From the NCBI GenBank assembly GCA_035048495.1, contig CM068542.1, positions 38,097,109-38,161,108 on the forward strand: DNA of 64,000 bases, given 5' to 3'. Source of the stretch: Euptelea pleiosperma (Eukaryota; Streptophyta; Magnoliopsida; Ranunculales; Eupteleaceae). Shown piece by piece: positions 1-10,755 of the stretch. The notes under the pieces were generated by a model, which was not told the origin of the DNA, ran no database searches, and saw only the letters and a program-made list of their open reading frames with translations. Position numbers and translations under genes: made by a program. Every line of letters begins with the position of its first letter. Position 1 is the first letter of the stretch.

Positions 1-217
1 CAAATACAAAGGCTTGGGCCCAACCCACAGGGCAAATTTGGCTAACAAAGGACATATGGTTGGCCAGGGCCAGTATGCAACCATGCTACGCCCACTCATG
101 GCGAACCAATCCAGTCATTGCTAGCCTAATAGTCGGCATCCTTTGGCTAATATGCCACGTGGACAACAACGAGAAAGAATGAAGTTCATATTGTGCGTGA
201 TTATAGCTATAATCACA
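1..217. other. unassigned intergenic DNA
   Basis: No gene is recognisable here. The first 70 bases are rich in GGGCCCAA/GGCCA words like those in several hAT-type MITE ends elsewhere in the window, so this may be the cut-off edge of a repeat. Confidence 0.4.
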
Positions 218-339
218 AGAAAATATTTGAAGCGGTGAAGCAGTAGCCAATCACACTGCTTCACAATCCGTTGTTCAAAAGCATCAGCGGATTGTTGCAC
301 GGTGTGATTGGGCACTGCTTCGCCCGCTTCAAAAATTCT
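218..339. mobile_element. small MITE with AGAATTTTTGAAGCGG-type ends
   Basis: The sequence folds back on itself: the left arm (AGAAAATATTTGAAGCGG) is the inverse of the right arm (CCGCTTCAAAAATTCT), and the pairing continues through a CCAATCACAC segment. Flanks CTATAATCACA (207-217) and CTATAAACACA (340-350) look like a target duplication with one mismatch, which suits a Mutator-like MITE. The ends match those of the larger element at 6244-7725, so the two are probably one family. Confidence 0.6.
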
Positions 340-1179
340 CTATAAACACACTATTTCAAGTAGTTAGTACATCACATCACATTAAGCTTTTAGCATCATC
401 TCGTTTAGATTGCATTGCCAAAACTGTATCAGCTACTAATTTTCTCCTAGAAAATTTTGTCATCCAAAGATTTTGTTCAAGCACTTGCAAAACCGATCAA
501 TCAGGCTACAAAAAGAACACGGGGCATACTCTCTCTTTGGGCCCAGTGAACCCATTAATGTTCAGCCCATCCTCGGTGGACCCACGCACCAAAAATCCTC
601 CTGCTTAGTGACCTCTATCGGATTTGAGCATGTTTTCATTATGGGCTCACGAACAAGTCCTTAGTGAGAAAAAGGTGCAAATCCAATGGTTAGAAATAAA
701 TAACCAAGCAAGTTAATTCTTGGTGTGTAGGGTTTTGGCTTCAAAACTTGACTTGCTTTTATGCTGGTTTAGGGGGCCCTGTTAGAGATTTTAATCCAAG
801 CAACTAATTGGGTTGGGCTCAGTCTGATCTTGGTTGGCCCAATGGGTCAAATGCTTGGTGTAGAAGCTGGTCGTCTATCACTACAGGCGGACACGGGTCG
901 AGTTAGATTAATGGGACTGAGCACGGTCTAGTTTGGGCTTGACTGGGCAGAACCCATAAGGTTGTTTGTAGATCTAAAGCCCAACACATAAATGTACTGG
1001 GCATTTCACGATAGGAGGCCTTTTCTCCCCAGGTATGTAATTACATAAACTCTTTTCTGCTGGGAAATGAAAAAAAATTGTAGAAGGTTAAATTCGTGCT
1101 CAACACAGCTTAACCTAAATAATTCAGGACTGAAAATTTGACCTATGTATATATACATATATCTATATATGTATATGTA
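340..1179. other. unassigned, with a relic MITE half
   Basis: Bases 555-760 resemble the recurrent MITE core (a 'gtggacc...ccaaaaatc' arm and an inverse 'gattttgg' arm), but no clear termini are seen. Bases 775-1010 are rich in GGGCT/GGCCC words. Bases 1148-1178 are a TA-rich tract immediately left of the Helitron array. No gene is recognised. Confidence 0.35.
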
Positions 1180-2995
1180 CTAGTAGGTGGCCCGTGCCCA
1201 CGGCACTCTCCGACAAAGCGTTTGCCAAAATCAGGTGTGAGTGGCTTAGATCCAACATCCATTTGGGGTGATAAAATCTCGGCCATCCTTTGTGATGTCG
1301 ATAAGAGGGGGGGATAAGTGACTTCTCTTTTTTGTTACAGATGTATAGTGGGTGGCCCGTGCCCTCAGCACTCCCCTACAAAGCATTTCCCAAAATTGGG
1401 TGTGAGTAGTTGAGACCCATAGTCCATTTGGGGGATAAGATCTTGGCCATCCTTTGTGAAGGCTATAAGAAGGGTAAGTGAGGAGACAATTTCTCTGTTA
1501 AATTAATCCAACCGTCTAATTTTATTTTATGTAAAGGTTGATTTGCGCCATTGGATATATGAAGCCGGATAAGAGTGGGAGACAACTTCCTTGTTTTGTT
1601 ATATAGACTAGTAAATGGCCCATGCCCACGGCACTCTCCGACAAAAGCGTTTGCAAAATTTGGGTGCCTTCGGTACTCAAACGGTATAACAGACTGGGGC
1701 GTTAACTTTTTTCTATTATAATGGCTGTTATAACGGATTGTAACGCACAGAGGAAAAAATAGAAAAATGAGAAAATAACAAAAAATAACGGTGTTAAAAT
1801 TCAAATTTTTAATAAATTGAGGTCAAATGAGTTGGAGTGAACGAATAAATGAGGGGGGTTGAGTAGCTGAAATCTAGCCTTCCACATTAGATGGATGGAT
1901 TTGATCTCAACCACTCTTTATCTTATGAAGTAGGATAAGATAAGAGAATACAACTAAGTTATTTTATTATGTGTGGGTGGCCCGTGCCTACGGCACTCTC
2001 CGACAGTGTCTGTCAAAATTGGGTAGGAGTCAAAATTGACATGAAGCATAGTAGATCTTAGTCACTCATTATTGAAGCCATATAAGATAAGAGGGGGTAT
2101 AAGACAACGACTGTCACTTGTTGTATAGATAGTGGGTGGCCCGTTCCCACAGCACTATCCAACAAAGCGTTTGCTAAAATTGGGTGTGAGTGGCTGAGAT
2201 CCACCGTCTATTTTGGAGATAAGATCTTGGCCCTTCTTTGTTGAAACATATAAGAGGGGGTATAAGTGGGGAGACAACTACCCTGTTTTGTTATATAGAC
2301 TAGTAAATGGCCCGTGCCCACGGCACTCTCCGACAAAAGCGTTTGCAAAAATTGGGTGCCTTTGGCACTCAAATTGTATAACGGACTGGGGCATTACCGT
2401 TTTTTCTATTATAACAGCTGTTATAACGGATTATAATGCATAGAGGGAGAAATGGGAAAATAACATGAACAAAAAAAAAATAACGGTGTTAAAATTCAAA
2501 TTTTGAATAAATTGAGATCAAATGAGGCAGATTGAGTGGCTGAAATCTAATCGTCTACATTAGATCGATTAATTTGATCTCAACCACTCTTTATCTAACC
2601 GTCCACATTAGATGGATGGATAAGATAAGAGAATACAACTGAGTTGTCTTGTTATATGCGTGGGTGGCCCCTGCCCGCGGCACTTTTCGACAAAGTGTTT
2701 GTCAAAATCGTGTGAGAGTTAATCTTAGCTATCGATATGAAGCATAGTGGATCTCAGCGACTCATTATTGAAGCCATATAAGATAAGAGGGGGTATAAGA
2801 AAATCACAGTCATCACTTGTTATATTTATTGTGGGTGGCCCGTGCCCTCGACACTCCGTTAAAGCATTTGCCAAAATCAGGTGTGAGTGGCTGAGATCCA
2901 CCGTCATTTGGGGGAAAAGATCTTGGCCGTCTTTTGTCAAAATAGATAAGAGGGGGTATAAGTGGGAAGACAACTTCCCTGTTTTGTTATATAGA
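1180..2995 (-). mobile_element. tandem array of about eight short non-autonomous Helitrons (array 1)
   Basis: Read on the minus strand, each unit starts TCTATATAACAAAACAGG and ends with a small hairpin (GTGCC-GTG-GGCAC) followed by GGGCCAnTTACTAG, the layout of Helitron 5' TC and 3' hairpin-CTRR ends. Approximate unit borders in plus coordinates are 1180, 1345, 1608, 1971, 2130, 2300, 2660 and 2830, ending at 2995. Junctions at 1607/1608 and 2299/2300 are exact GA|CTAG abutments with no host base between them. The outer edges are A (1179) and T (2996), the AT dinucleotide Helitrons insert into. Units 3 and 6 are longer because they carry an extra 'GGTATAACGGACTGGGG' segment also found in a hAT MITE. 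No Rep/helicase coding sequence is present. Confidence 0.7.
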
Positions 2996-3014
2996 TATGT
3001 AATACTGCTGTTGG

Positions 3015-3399
3015 GCAGAGCTGCAACTTGGGCTGGCCCAATCTAAGCCCAACAGGCTCAACCCAATTTTGTGTTGGGCTTGGATTGGGTTCTACCGTAT
3101 TCAGGCTCGGGCTTGAGTATTAGAACCTGATCAAAACTCAGGTCGGGCTTGACTGAGGCCTCGGGAAACCTGACCCAACCCAAGTTCAATCATAGTATAC
3201 ACAAGTCCAATCATCATCTCCTTCTCTCTCCTCTGTAGCTCTCATCTCTCTCTCCCTCTCCTAATGGACCCTCCTTCACCCCTTCTTTCTCTCACTAGAC
3301 CAATTGATGAACCCGATCAGGTTGGCTCGGTCTTGGGCTGGATGGTCTAAAGGTCAGGTTGGGTTCAGATTGACCCCAGCCCGCCAAGTTGCACCCTTA
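3015..3399. mobile_element. hAT-like MITE with GGGnTGCAACTTGGG ends
   Basis: The left end (AGAGCTGCAACTTGGGC) and right end (CCAAGTTGCACCCTTA) are inverted copies. The interior is rich in GGGTTGGGCT/AGCCCAACC words and a CT-rich stretch at 3220-3290. It sits 20 bp right of Helitron array 1. A similar left end recurs at 51566. Confidence 0.5.
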
Positions 3400-3636
3400 C
3401 ATTGGACTAAGTTCAAGGACGGGCCTCTTCACAATCTAACAAAAGGTTTATTAGGGTTGGCCCATTTACACAAGTCGAGTCAACGTACATTAAGTACACG
3501 TGTGTTAGCTATAATTGCCTTTTAGGAACGTAAATCACGTGTAAAATAGAAAGTTTTAAGTCTTGATTTATTTCAGTTTCAATTCTAAATAAGAAAATAA
3601 GATTACTCTTGTTTTATCGAGGAGCCCAACCAGTCG
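3400..3636. other. unassigned spacer
   Basis: AT-rich DNA between two MITEs; no gene or repeat termini were recognised. Confidence 0.3.
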
Positions 3637-3752
3637 GAGTAAAACTTTGATGACAGCGTGCTATCGAAACCCGTGACAGCCAATGAGTTCTCGGCACGTA
3701 CCCAAGTTGTGACAGGCTTCGGTCACAGCATCTTGTGACAGAAGTTTTATTC
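3637..3752. mobile_element. degenerate GAGTAAAACTT-family MITE
   Basis: It begins GAGTAAAACTT and ends AGTTTTATTC, and contains the family's internal GCCAATGAGTTCTCGGCACG word on one side only. It is a shortened, mutated relative of the nearly perfect palindromes at 37500, 38867 and 49730. No matching target duplication is visible. Confidence 0.5.
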
Positions 3753-4790
3753 GCAGCATTGCCCTTGGTGATCTCACGTCGTCACTGAGGACGTATATGA
3801 ACTGAAATCGTGACTTGGCAGAATGGGGACATGCCACTAGCCACTAGCCACCCTACCAAGCGGGGGTTGGCCGGCCCCGTCTATGTCATATCCTCATCCT
3901 AGCTAGCATGCATTCAGCCGCAACCTGACAAAAAAAAAAAAAAATCGATTTCAAGTATCGAATAAATCTAATGGCTCAGAGAAGTTCAATCTTGTGTTCA
4001 GATTCGACGGCCACAAAAGTTTAATCATGTGAGAAGTCAACAATTTTGTATATGACGAGGGATGTAATAAATTATTTAATTCCAATTTATGTACAGTTTA
4101 ATTTAGCACGTTTTCATCAACTACCCAACCCCATTGACTAATTGCTTGTTTCTAGATAGTTTATATAACTATTACCCGTCCTAACAACCACATTTAGAGG
4201 TACTTTGATTGATCGGACGGTTACGAATTGATCGAAGAGGGAACAAAATATCTAGACAAGAATTTGTTAGTTGAAGAAATTTTCAAATAAAACGAGGTCG
4301 ATCTCTGTTTTCTTTGTTCTTCTATTTTTGAGTCGTAACTCAAAAGTTCAAATAAAGGGGCTCCATGACGAAAGACCAAGTTTTGTCCTTGAACTTGGAT
4401 TTTTTTCCCAAACGTGCGGTCATGGGTAATGTAGAGCGAGTCTCAAGCTTGGCATTCCAGAAGATCTATCTATCTAGAAGAAAGGAATTCAAGTCATATA
4501 ACCACAGTTTGATTTTTCTCATGAAATATTTTCTTGAGAAAATACACCTGATAAGGCTGTTTGATTGCACCCGAGAAAATATGCAATTTTCTTGTGTGCG
4601 CACCTTGAAAGGAAATTCCATTTCTTAATAAACAAACAGGCCCTAAATGCCACACTATTCGTGATTCTTGTTCTGGCTTAGTAAATTACCAAAAAAATTA
4701 GATTTTAACCATTTCTAGCTCCCAAGAGCCATCAACCGCATTGACTTGAAGATCCAAAGGTTTGAAATCACGAATGAAGCTAACTTTTAG
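3753..4790. other. unassigned intergenic DNA
   Basis: Roughly 1 kb with no recognised gene. An 87-codon open frame at 4365-4628 has no recognisable domain and is not called. A 14-bp A-run lies near 3930. Confidence 0.35.
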
Positions 4791-5240
4791 TCTGTAGGTT
4801 CACCTTCGGATAGGCCAAACATTCATACGGTGAATGCTTTCTAAAAGTTGCCACGTGGCTCAAACTGTATGTTCCGCCAGCAAAGTTCTACTTGTACACC
4901 ATTTTTTAAATCGAACCAGATACACATGTACCATTTAAGACGAGACTGGCTCGACTCTTGCCTATTTAGTGTAGAGCAAGAAGTCAAATATCTTTGACAG
5001 GAGTGGTAAAATGAATCAGATTAGATTTTTGCTGACGGACGTCCGTCGTGACCACGTGCAGACTTTTAGAGACCACTGGCAATATGGATGTTAGGCCATC
5101 CCTAGGTCGACCAACATGCCAAAAATAACCCAAATAATGCTAGAACTCCACGATTAAAAATCAACTCAACAAAACGACTTCAATCCAACGGTTAAAAATC
5201 ACAAATCACCACTTACCCACCTTAAATTTAGTTTCTAATT
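4791..5240. repeat. relic MITE arms of the 'vatccatacGG / GCCACGTGG' family
   Basis: A right-hand arm (4800-4890, with CCAAACATTCATACGG and TGCCACGTGGCTC) and a separate left-hand arm (5035-5120) are present, but not as one clean inverted pair. They appear to be remnants of two copies broken by deletion. Confidence 0.4.
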
Positions 5241-5821
5241 TTTTTTTCCAAGTCCCTAACCCATAGGGTACGTAGCAAACAAGGAGATGTGGAGGATCTG
5301 AATTCATTGAGTATATCAAAACTTCTATTTTCCGCGTAAGAGGAATTTTCACATCCCTTCGTTCTCGTTACATCAACTAGACATAAGAATTGCCGTTAAA
5401 AGTAACGTAACTATAAACTACATTTTTACCTCGTAGTCTTTTACGCCTACTAATTAAAGCAATCATTTTCCTTCCTGAACACCCTAAACCTTCTTAGATG
5501 TTCTCTCAGTCTCTCTTTAATTAATACTGGGTGACCTTGTCTGGGGCCTTATCTCACTGAAGGGCCCTAGGCACCGCCTTAAGGTAGGGACAGCCCTGAG
5601 TACCACAAACACAAAGTGTGCGTCCCCTGCTCGGTTGGTAGGGGTTCAGGGAGCACTTGTAGCGGCACATGTTGTTGCCCATGAATCTCAGCCACATCTG
5701 TCTCGTGTTGAGGGTCTAACTCTACTGAGTTTTGCTACTTGTGAAGGAGACGGAAAGCCTACACATTCCGTAGGAGTAAAACTTGGCTGCACGGCGATGG
5801 TTAGTGAAGTCGCTGGATGCC
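5241..5821. other. unassigned intergenic DNA
   Basis: No supported gene. A 100-codon open frame from 5635 runs into the MITE at 5822 and has no recognisable domain, so it is not called. Confidence 0.35.
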
Positions 5822-6086
5822 CAAAATATGAGCCACGTGGCACATTTTTAGAGGAGGTGGACCTACAAAGTGAGTTCAAACCATTCGATCTTGTATCCCA
5901 AATAATGGTCAATAATGCACAAATTCCCAATGTTTAAAATCAACTCATGAAAATGACTCCAATCCAACGCTTAGAAATGACTAATCACGCTGATTTTTAG
6001 TTTGTAGGTCCACCTAGGTATTGACCAAACATCCATACAGTCAATGTCCTCTAAAAATGTGTCATGTCGCTCATAGTGTGGGCGGT
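5822..6086. mobile_element. inverted-repeat MITE carrying a G-box
   Basis: The left arm (tatGAGCCACGTGGCACATTT...) is matched by an inverted right arm (AAATGTGTCATGTCGCTCATA). The core has the recurrent 'aatccaacgcttagaaatgactaatcac' type of sequence. The left arm contains CACGTG; the right arm copy is mutated to CATGTC. Confidence 0.5.
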
Positions 6087-6649
6087 CAGCAGTGGTAAGG
6101 CAAGTTTCACTCATTCCCTACCATTCCAATAGATATTATCTGTAAGGGTGTGGATACGAATGTCCACATGTCTATTTTTGGGGTTGTTCTTTGATGCATA
6201 TATACTTCTGTATCAAAATTTTGACACCTCAATTTGCAACGAGAAAATTTTTGAAGCGGCGAAAGTTAGAAGCGGCAGTCATGCGCGAATTGGAGTCAAC
6301 CACCTGTACCGTGGTTAAGCTTTCCTTAACTGCAAGTAGTTTAATAAAATACAGTTTTCAATTAAAAAAAATAAAAAACCTGTTATCTCTCCTCAGTCCT
6401 CCCCGATTTCGTCGGAGGAATCAGTCGTCTTCCTGTTTTTCATTGCAAACAAATCTATCTCAACGTTTTTCACTCCACCTCTTCTCGCCAGTGTAAAACG
6501 GGTATGTTGAAATCAAGCCACCTGTCTTTGCCGGTGCTGGAGGTCTCGGAATCAAGCAACCGGCCAAGTTCCCGTTCCTATCTCTTTTTATTTTTCGTGT
6601 TTGTTTTGCCCTTTTGGAAAACGATGTAACAAGGTATGCCTAAAACTGT

Positions 6650-7015
6650 TTCATTTGCGGAAGCGGCATTTTTGGTAGTCACCGCTGCCATCTGGGCCCA
6701 CTGACCGCATGGGTGTTTAATCCCACCCCTTGGTGGATATACAGACCAAAAATCACCTTGATTGGTAATCTATAACCATTAGATTTTAACACTTTTTAGC
6801 ACATTTTAAGGCATTCTTATAGCCGTTGAATGAAACCATTTTTTGAGTACTAAAACCAATGGCTAAATATCATTAAACAAGCTGAGTTTTTGTATGAATG
6901 TCTATTAAGGGGTGGGCTAAACATCCATCCATGCGGTAAGAGGACCCAGATGGCAGTGGTGACTACCAAAAATGCTGCTTCCGCAAATGAAAACATCTCA
7001 GCTGTACCTTGTTAA
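6650..7015. mobile_element. third-level inverted-repeat MITE
   Basis: The arm at 6655-6730 (GCGGCATTTTTGGTAGTCAC... CTGGGCCCACTGACC) pairs with the inverse at 6905-6990 (GACTACCAAAAATGCTG). The same structure recurs at 56391-56660, where the 'agatggcagcggtgagta' outer part is also conserved. Confidence 0.55.
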
Positions 7016-7069
7016 GACCCTTTTCTTTTTCACGACCAGCAACACGAGCATTTCAATTTGGTTTACACA

Positions 7070-7402
7070 AAAAAAAATGACAAGGACACAATATAAGCCA
7101 CGTGTCACACTACTACAGGACTCTGACCGTACGGATGTTTGTCCTATCCCATGGTGGACCTACAACCAAAAATCAGCCTGATTAGTGATTTGTAGGCTTT
7201 AGATTGGACTTATTTTCATGGGCTGATCTCAACTGTGGGAATTTGAGCAGTATTTGAGGTAGAAAGATCCAACACTTATAAATCACTAATCAGGCTGATT
7301 TTTGGCCTGTTGGTCCACCATTGGATAGGACAAACATCCATACGGTCAGAGTCCTGTAACAATGTGACACCTGGCTTATATTGTGTGCCTGTCATTTTTC
7401 CT
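7070..7402. mobile_element. third-level inverted-repeat MITE with long similar arms
   Basis: The left arm (GACAAGGACACAATATAAGC... GACTCTGACCGTACGGATG) and the inverted right arm (CATACGGTCAGAGTCC... ATATTGTGTGCCTGTC) match over more than 70 bp. The interior holds the common 'aatcagcctgattagtgattt' core in both orientations. Confidence 0.6.
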
Positions 7403-8076
7403 GTCATTTTATACGTCAACGGAGCCCGACCCAAAAAAAAAAAAAAACCATTTCAATTTGGAAAAATATTTAACAATGTATGCCTGAAACTTTTTCAAAT
7501 CTGGAAGCACGATTTTTGTTACTCAGAAAAACGGGAAGATGACTGATTCCCCCGACGGAATCGGGGAGGACTGAGGAGAGATAAAAGGTTTTTTTTTATT
7601 TTTTTAATTAAAAACTGTATTTTATTAAACTACCTGCGGTTAAGGAAAGCTTAACCACGGTATAGGTGGTTGACTCCAATTGGCGCATGACTACCGCTTC
7701 TAACTTTCGCCGCTTCAAAAATTTTGACACCTCAATTTGCAACGTAGTAGACTCGTCCGGGCCCACTTGTCCCTTGAATGACTGGCCCACACTATGATAG
7801 ACCTACACACCAAAAATCAGCATGATTGGTGATTGGTGATTTCTAGCCGTAGGATTTGAGCACTTTTTCATCATGGACTTTATGAACAGGCCAATGAGTA
7901 TGAAAAAGTGCTCAGATCCAATGGTTAGGAATCACTAATCACACTGATTTTTGGTGAGTGGGTCCACCAAGATGTACGTAGGCCAAACATCCGGGGGGCA
8001 GTGGGCCCGAAAGAGTCCATTACATGGCAAATTGAGGGACATCTGCATCAAAATTTTGATACAGAAGTCGGTATCA

Positions 8077-8650
8077 TAGATTTTCCCCTATTTTTGGAGC
8101 ATGGTGCTAGATCATAATCGATGAAAGTTACTTCACATGGTATTTCAAACTCCTACCATAAAGTCCGCCTTGTGACTACTACCATTCATCGCCAGCTAAA
8201 CAAGTTACACGACTGTGGGGCGTAATTCTTTTCTTGCACGCGCACCTTGATAATGAAATTCCATTTCTTAATAAACAAACAAGGCTAACCAGATGCACAT
8301 GCATGTACCAGTTAAAGAGTCTTAAGACCCTGCCTCGCCGAGGCCGCAAATCGTGCTGTCTACTTTATCAATTTTCCTTACTGTCTAACCAAAAAAGTCA
8401 GTATCTTTGTTTGGACTCAGGGATGGGCCAAACATCCATACTGTTATAGATCTCTAAGATTATGCCACGTGGCTCATACTGTAGTCCGTCGTCAAAGATC
8501 TACTGGATTTAATTACTCTTCCTTTTGTTTAAGATAGAAAAAAACACTTTTTCAAAAAGAAAAAAAATAAATAAATAGAAAAGCACAATTCAAAATGAAA
8601 GCTGGGGTTCTTTATTTTGTTTTCGAGCTGTGGCCCACACGGCGCATAAA
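8077..8650. other. unassigned, with one relic MITE arm
   Basis: Bases 8400-8490 contain a right-hand MITE arm (GGGCCAAACATCCATACTG... TGCCACGTGGCTCATAC) with no partner on the left. The rest is AT-rich and without gene signal. Confidence 0.35.
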
Positions 8651-8659
8651 ATGCATCAC

Positions 8660-8965
8660 GTGGTACACAGAACCCATGAACGATGAGTGGAACTTTGCTG
8701 ACGGCCGATGGACCAGAGTATGAGCCACGTGGCATGTTCTTAGAGACCAACAATCATAGGGATGTTTTACCATCTCTATGTGGATAGCAAAAATCAGACT
8801 GATTATCTAGTGATTATCTAATGCTTAGAAGTCATCACTGCTGATTTTGGTATGTAGGTCCGCCTAGGGATGGGCCAAACATCCATTCGGTCTGTGGTCA
8901 CTAAGAGTGTGACCAAACACGTGGCTAATATTTTTGTCGTCATCAACTTTGCTGATGGACGTCCC
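8660..8965. mobile_element. inverted-repeat MITE with G-box
   Basis: The left arm (gatggacc... TATGAGCCACGTGGCATGTT) pairs with a right arm ending near 'gtcgtcatcaactttgctgatgg'. The core repeats 'atgtttt/aaacatcc' words. CACGTG is retained in the left arm; in the right arm it lies within AACACGTGGC. Confidence 0.5.
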
Positions 8966-9543
8966 TCGGTAAATTTATACTCCACAAATGAGTGGCCTAT
9001 CCCTTGATGGACCTACAAACCAATAGTCATTCTGATTGGCAATCTCTAGCCGTTGGATTCTAGCATTTTTAATGAGGTAATTTCTAACCCATGGATTCTA
9101 GCGGTTTTTTGGGTAATCAGATCCAGTGGCTAGAGATCATCAATAAACTGAATTTTGTTGTGGACCAATTAATCATGGGTAAGGAAACCATAAAGGAGTG
9201 CCACGTGTCACACTCTTAGAAACCACAACTGTACATAGGTTTTTCCTACTTGTGGTGGACCTACAAACCAATAATCAGTCCCATTGGTGATTTACAGCGG
9301 TTGGATTTGAGTCTTTTGAGTTGATTTTTATGTGTAGGTTTCTAGCATTATTTGTGATCCTCAAATACAAGGGCTAGAAATCACCAATAACACCGGTTTT
9401 AGGTCTGTAAGTCCACCAAAAGTTGGCGAATTAAGACATCATACAGTTAGTGGTCTTCAAGAATGTGACATGTGGCTCAAACATTGCATGCATGTTGTAA
9501 AAATTTCTTAATAACACCACAACACAATTAAAAAAAACATGTA
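8966..9543. repeat. cluster of degenerate MITE arms
   Basis: At least two overlapping copies of the 'tggacctacaaaccaata...gatttctagc' core are recognisable at 9000-9200 and 9240-9480, including a GCCACGTGTCACAC arm at 9200. Clean termini cannot be set. Confidence 0.4.
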
Positions 9544-10420
9544 GGGTGTGTTTGATATGCTTGCAAATTGGGTGTGCAAATAGGTTTACGCGTGCAATCG
9601 TTTCCCACGCATATTTGGTACGCGTGCATTCGGCGAGTTGCACATGCACACGGGCAAATGAATACTCGTCCTCTTTAGCAATTAAAAACCCATTTCACCT
9701 CATGGGCAATTGTTTACACAACCTCCTTGTGCAACCGATTTGCATAACGTACAAATTAAAATCCAATATTTTCTCAAATCAAGTCCTATCTTTCTAAAAA
9801 GAAAATAGAAATAATGGAAAAAAGTGGCATTGAGATTTAAAATTTAAAATTTTGAAAAATGAAAAAAAAAATAACGATAAAATAATGTCCTTTTTTCACA
9901 ATTTTTTAAAAAAAATAGTGGTCGTTATTTTCGTTACAACAGAAAATAATGGTCCTTATTTTTTATCATTTTAACAGTTCATAACGTAACAGGGGAGATC
10001 CAAATCTATTACAACGCCCGTTATTTTTGCCATAACGGATTTGGACCTACCACGTTACTTTATATACTGTTAAAACGCTGAAAAAATATACCAAAAATTA
10101 CGACCATTATTTTCTGAAAAATTATGAAAAAAAAACGTCTGTTATTTCTGTTATTGCCCATTATTTTTCTATTTTTTGTTTTTTTCATTTTTTGAAAATT
10201 TAAATTTATGTTCAAATATGTGGGGCCCACATATTTTGTGCTTTCCTAACTGAGTATGCACGTGAACCAAATGGTACTAAATATGTACAGTGCGTAAATT
10301 TTAAATTTGCATATGCAAAATTGGTGTGAACCAAACGCAAAAAAATATAATGGGTACGCAAACCATTGCATGCACAAACCATTTCACGCGTAATGGTTTG
10401 CATGCGTACCAAATAGACCC
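9544..10420. mobile_element. GGGTnTnTTTGGTACGC-ended DNA element, possibly PIF/Harbinger-like
   Basis: The left end (GGGTGTGTTTGATATGC) and the inverse of the right end (GGGTCTATTTGGTACGC) match imperfectly, and inner arms share TGCAAAT/GTACGC words. GTA lies at both borders, which would fit a 3-bp target duplication, but the right border coincides with the edge of a Helitron, so this is weak. A 'TTATAACGG' hAT-type segment (about 9880-10180) is nested inside. Confidence 0.4.
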
Positions 10421-10755
10421 GTAATGAATTTAAAGTCTATGTTAAAGCACGGGTAGAAATAAAAAGCACCTTAATTATTTGGCTAAGCAGAGCAACAACA
10501 AAATTAATTTTAATATATGAAATAATATTTTGAATTTTTTTCTTGTGAAGATATTTTAGGTAATTGTAGAGTGATCTTAGAAGTATTTATCATGTAATTA
10601 ATTGAAAGTGAAACATATTTTTTATTGTAGGATGAAAAATTAGAGGAGAGAGAAGGTTAGGTTGTTGACACGAGCCTATATATGAAAAGAATGTCATGTC
10701 AACATGATGTGGAGGAGAGAGAAGAATATTGTCTACTTCTCTACTTTAGTATAGA
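10421..10755 (-). mobile_element. short derivative of the large Helitron family (copy C)
   Basis: The right end carries the family's 5' segment on the minus strand (TCTATACTAAAGTAGAGAAG, then a palindromic 'tcaacatgatgtgg' motif and GGAGGAGAGAG). The left end keeps GCACGGGTnGAAATA, but the terminal hairpin is degenerate and the CTAG end is lost. It is about 335 bp, compared with 1.3-2.3 kb for copies B and A. Its right end directly abuts Helitron array 2 at 10756. Confidence 0.55.

Larger units (their letters stand above)
6244..7725. mobile_element. second-level element with about 170-bp terminal inverted repeats
   Basis: The left arm (6244-6420: AAAATTTTTGAAGCGGCGAA inward to a CCCCGATT segment) is the inverse of the right arm (7550-7725), with only scattered differences. 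It is flanked on both sides by the same 19 bp, GACACCTCAATTTGCAACG (6223-6241 and 7726-7744), far longer than a usual DNA-transposon target duplication. No transposase frame is seen, and two further MITEs sit inside it. Confidence 0.6.
6193..8076. mobile_element. outer MITE of a nested cluster (ACTTCTGTATCAAAATTTTG ends)
   Basis: The left terminus reads TACTTCTGTATCAAAATTTTG and the right terminus is its inverse (CAAAATTTTGATACAGAAGT), each followed inward by a CCTCAATTTGC-type segment. A shorter, less interrupted copy of this family is at 19016-19410, which shows what this copy looked like before insertions expanded it to about 1.9 kb. Its own core (7770-8040) carries the usual MITE arms. 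Confidence 0.6.

Noticed and set aside
1180..2995. CRISPR-like or satellite array
   Set aside because: Units are 140-370 bp, unequal, and have Helitron ends; there are no short repeats with unique spacers.
5635..5937. A 100-codon frame in a gene-poor region
   Set aside because: Half of it lies in a MITE; no recognisable family.
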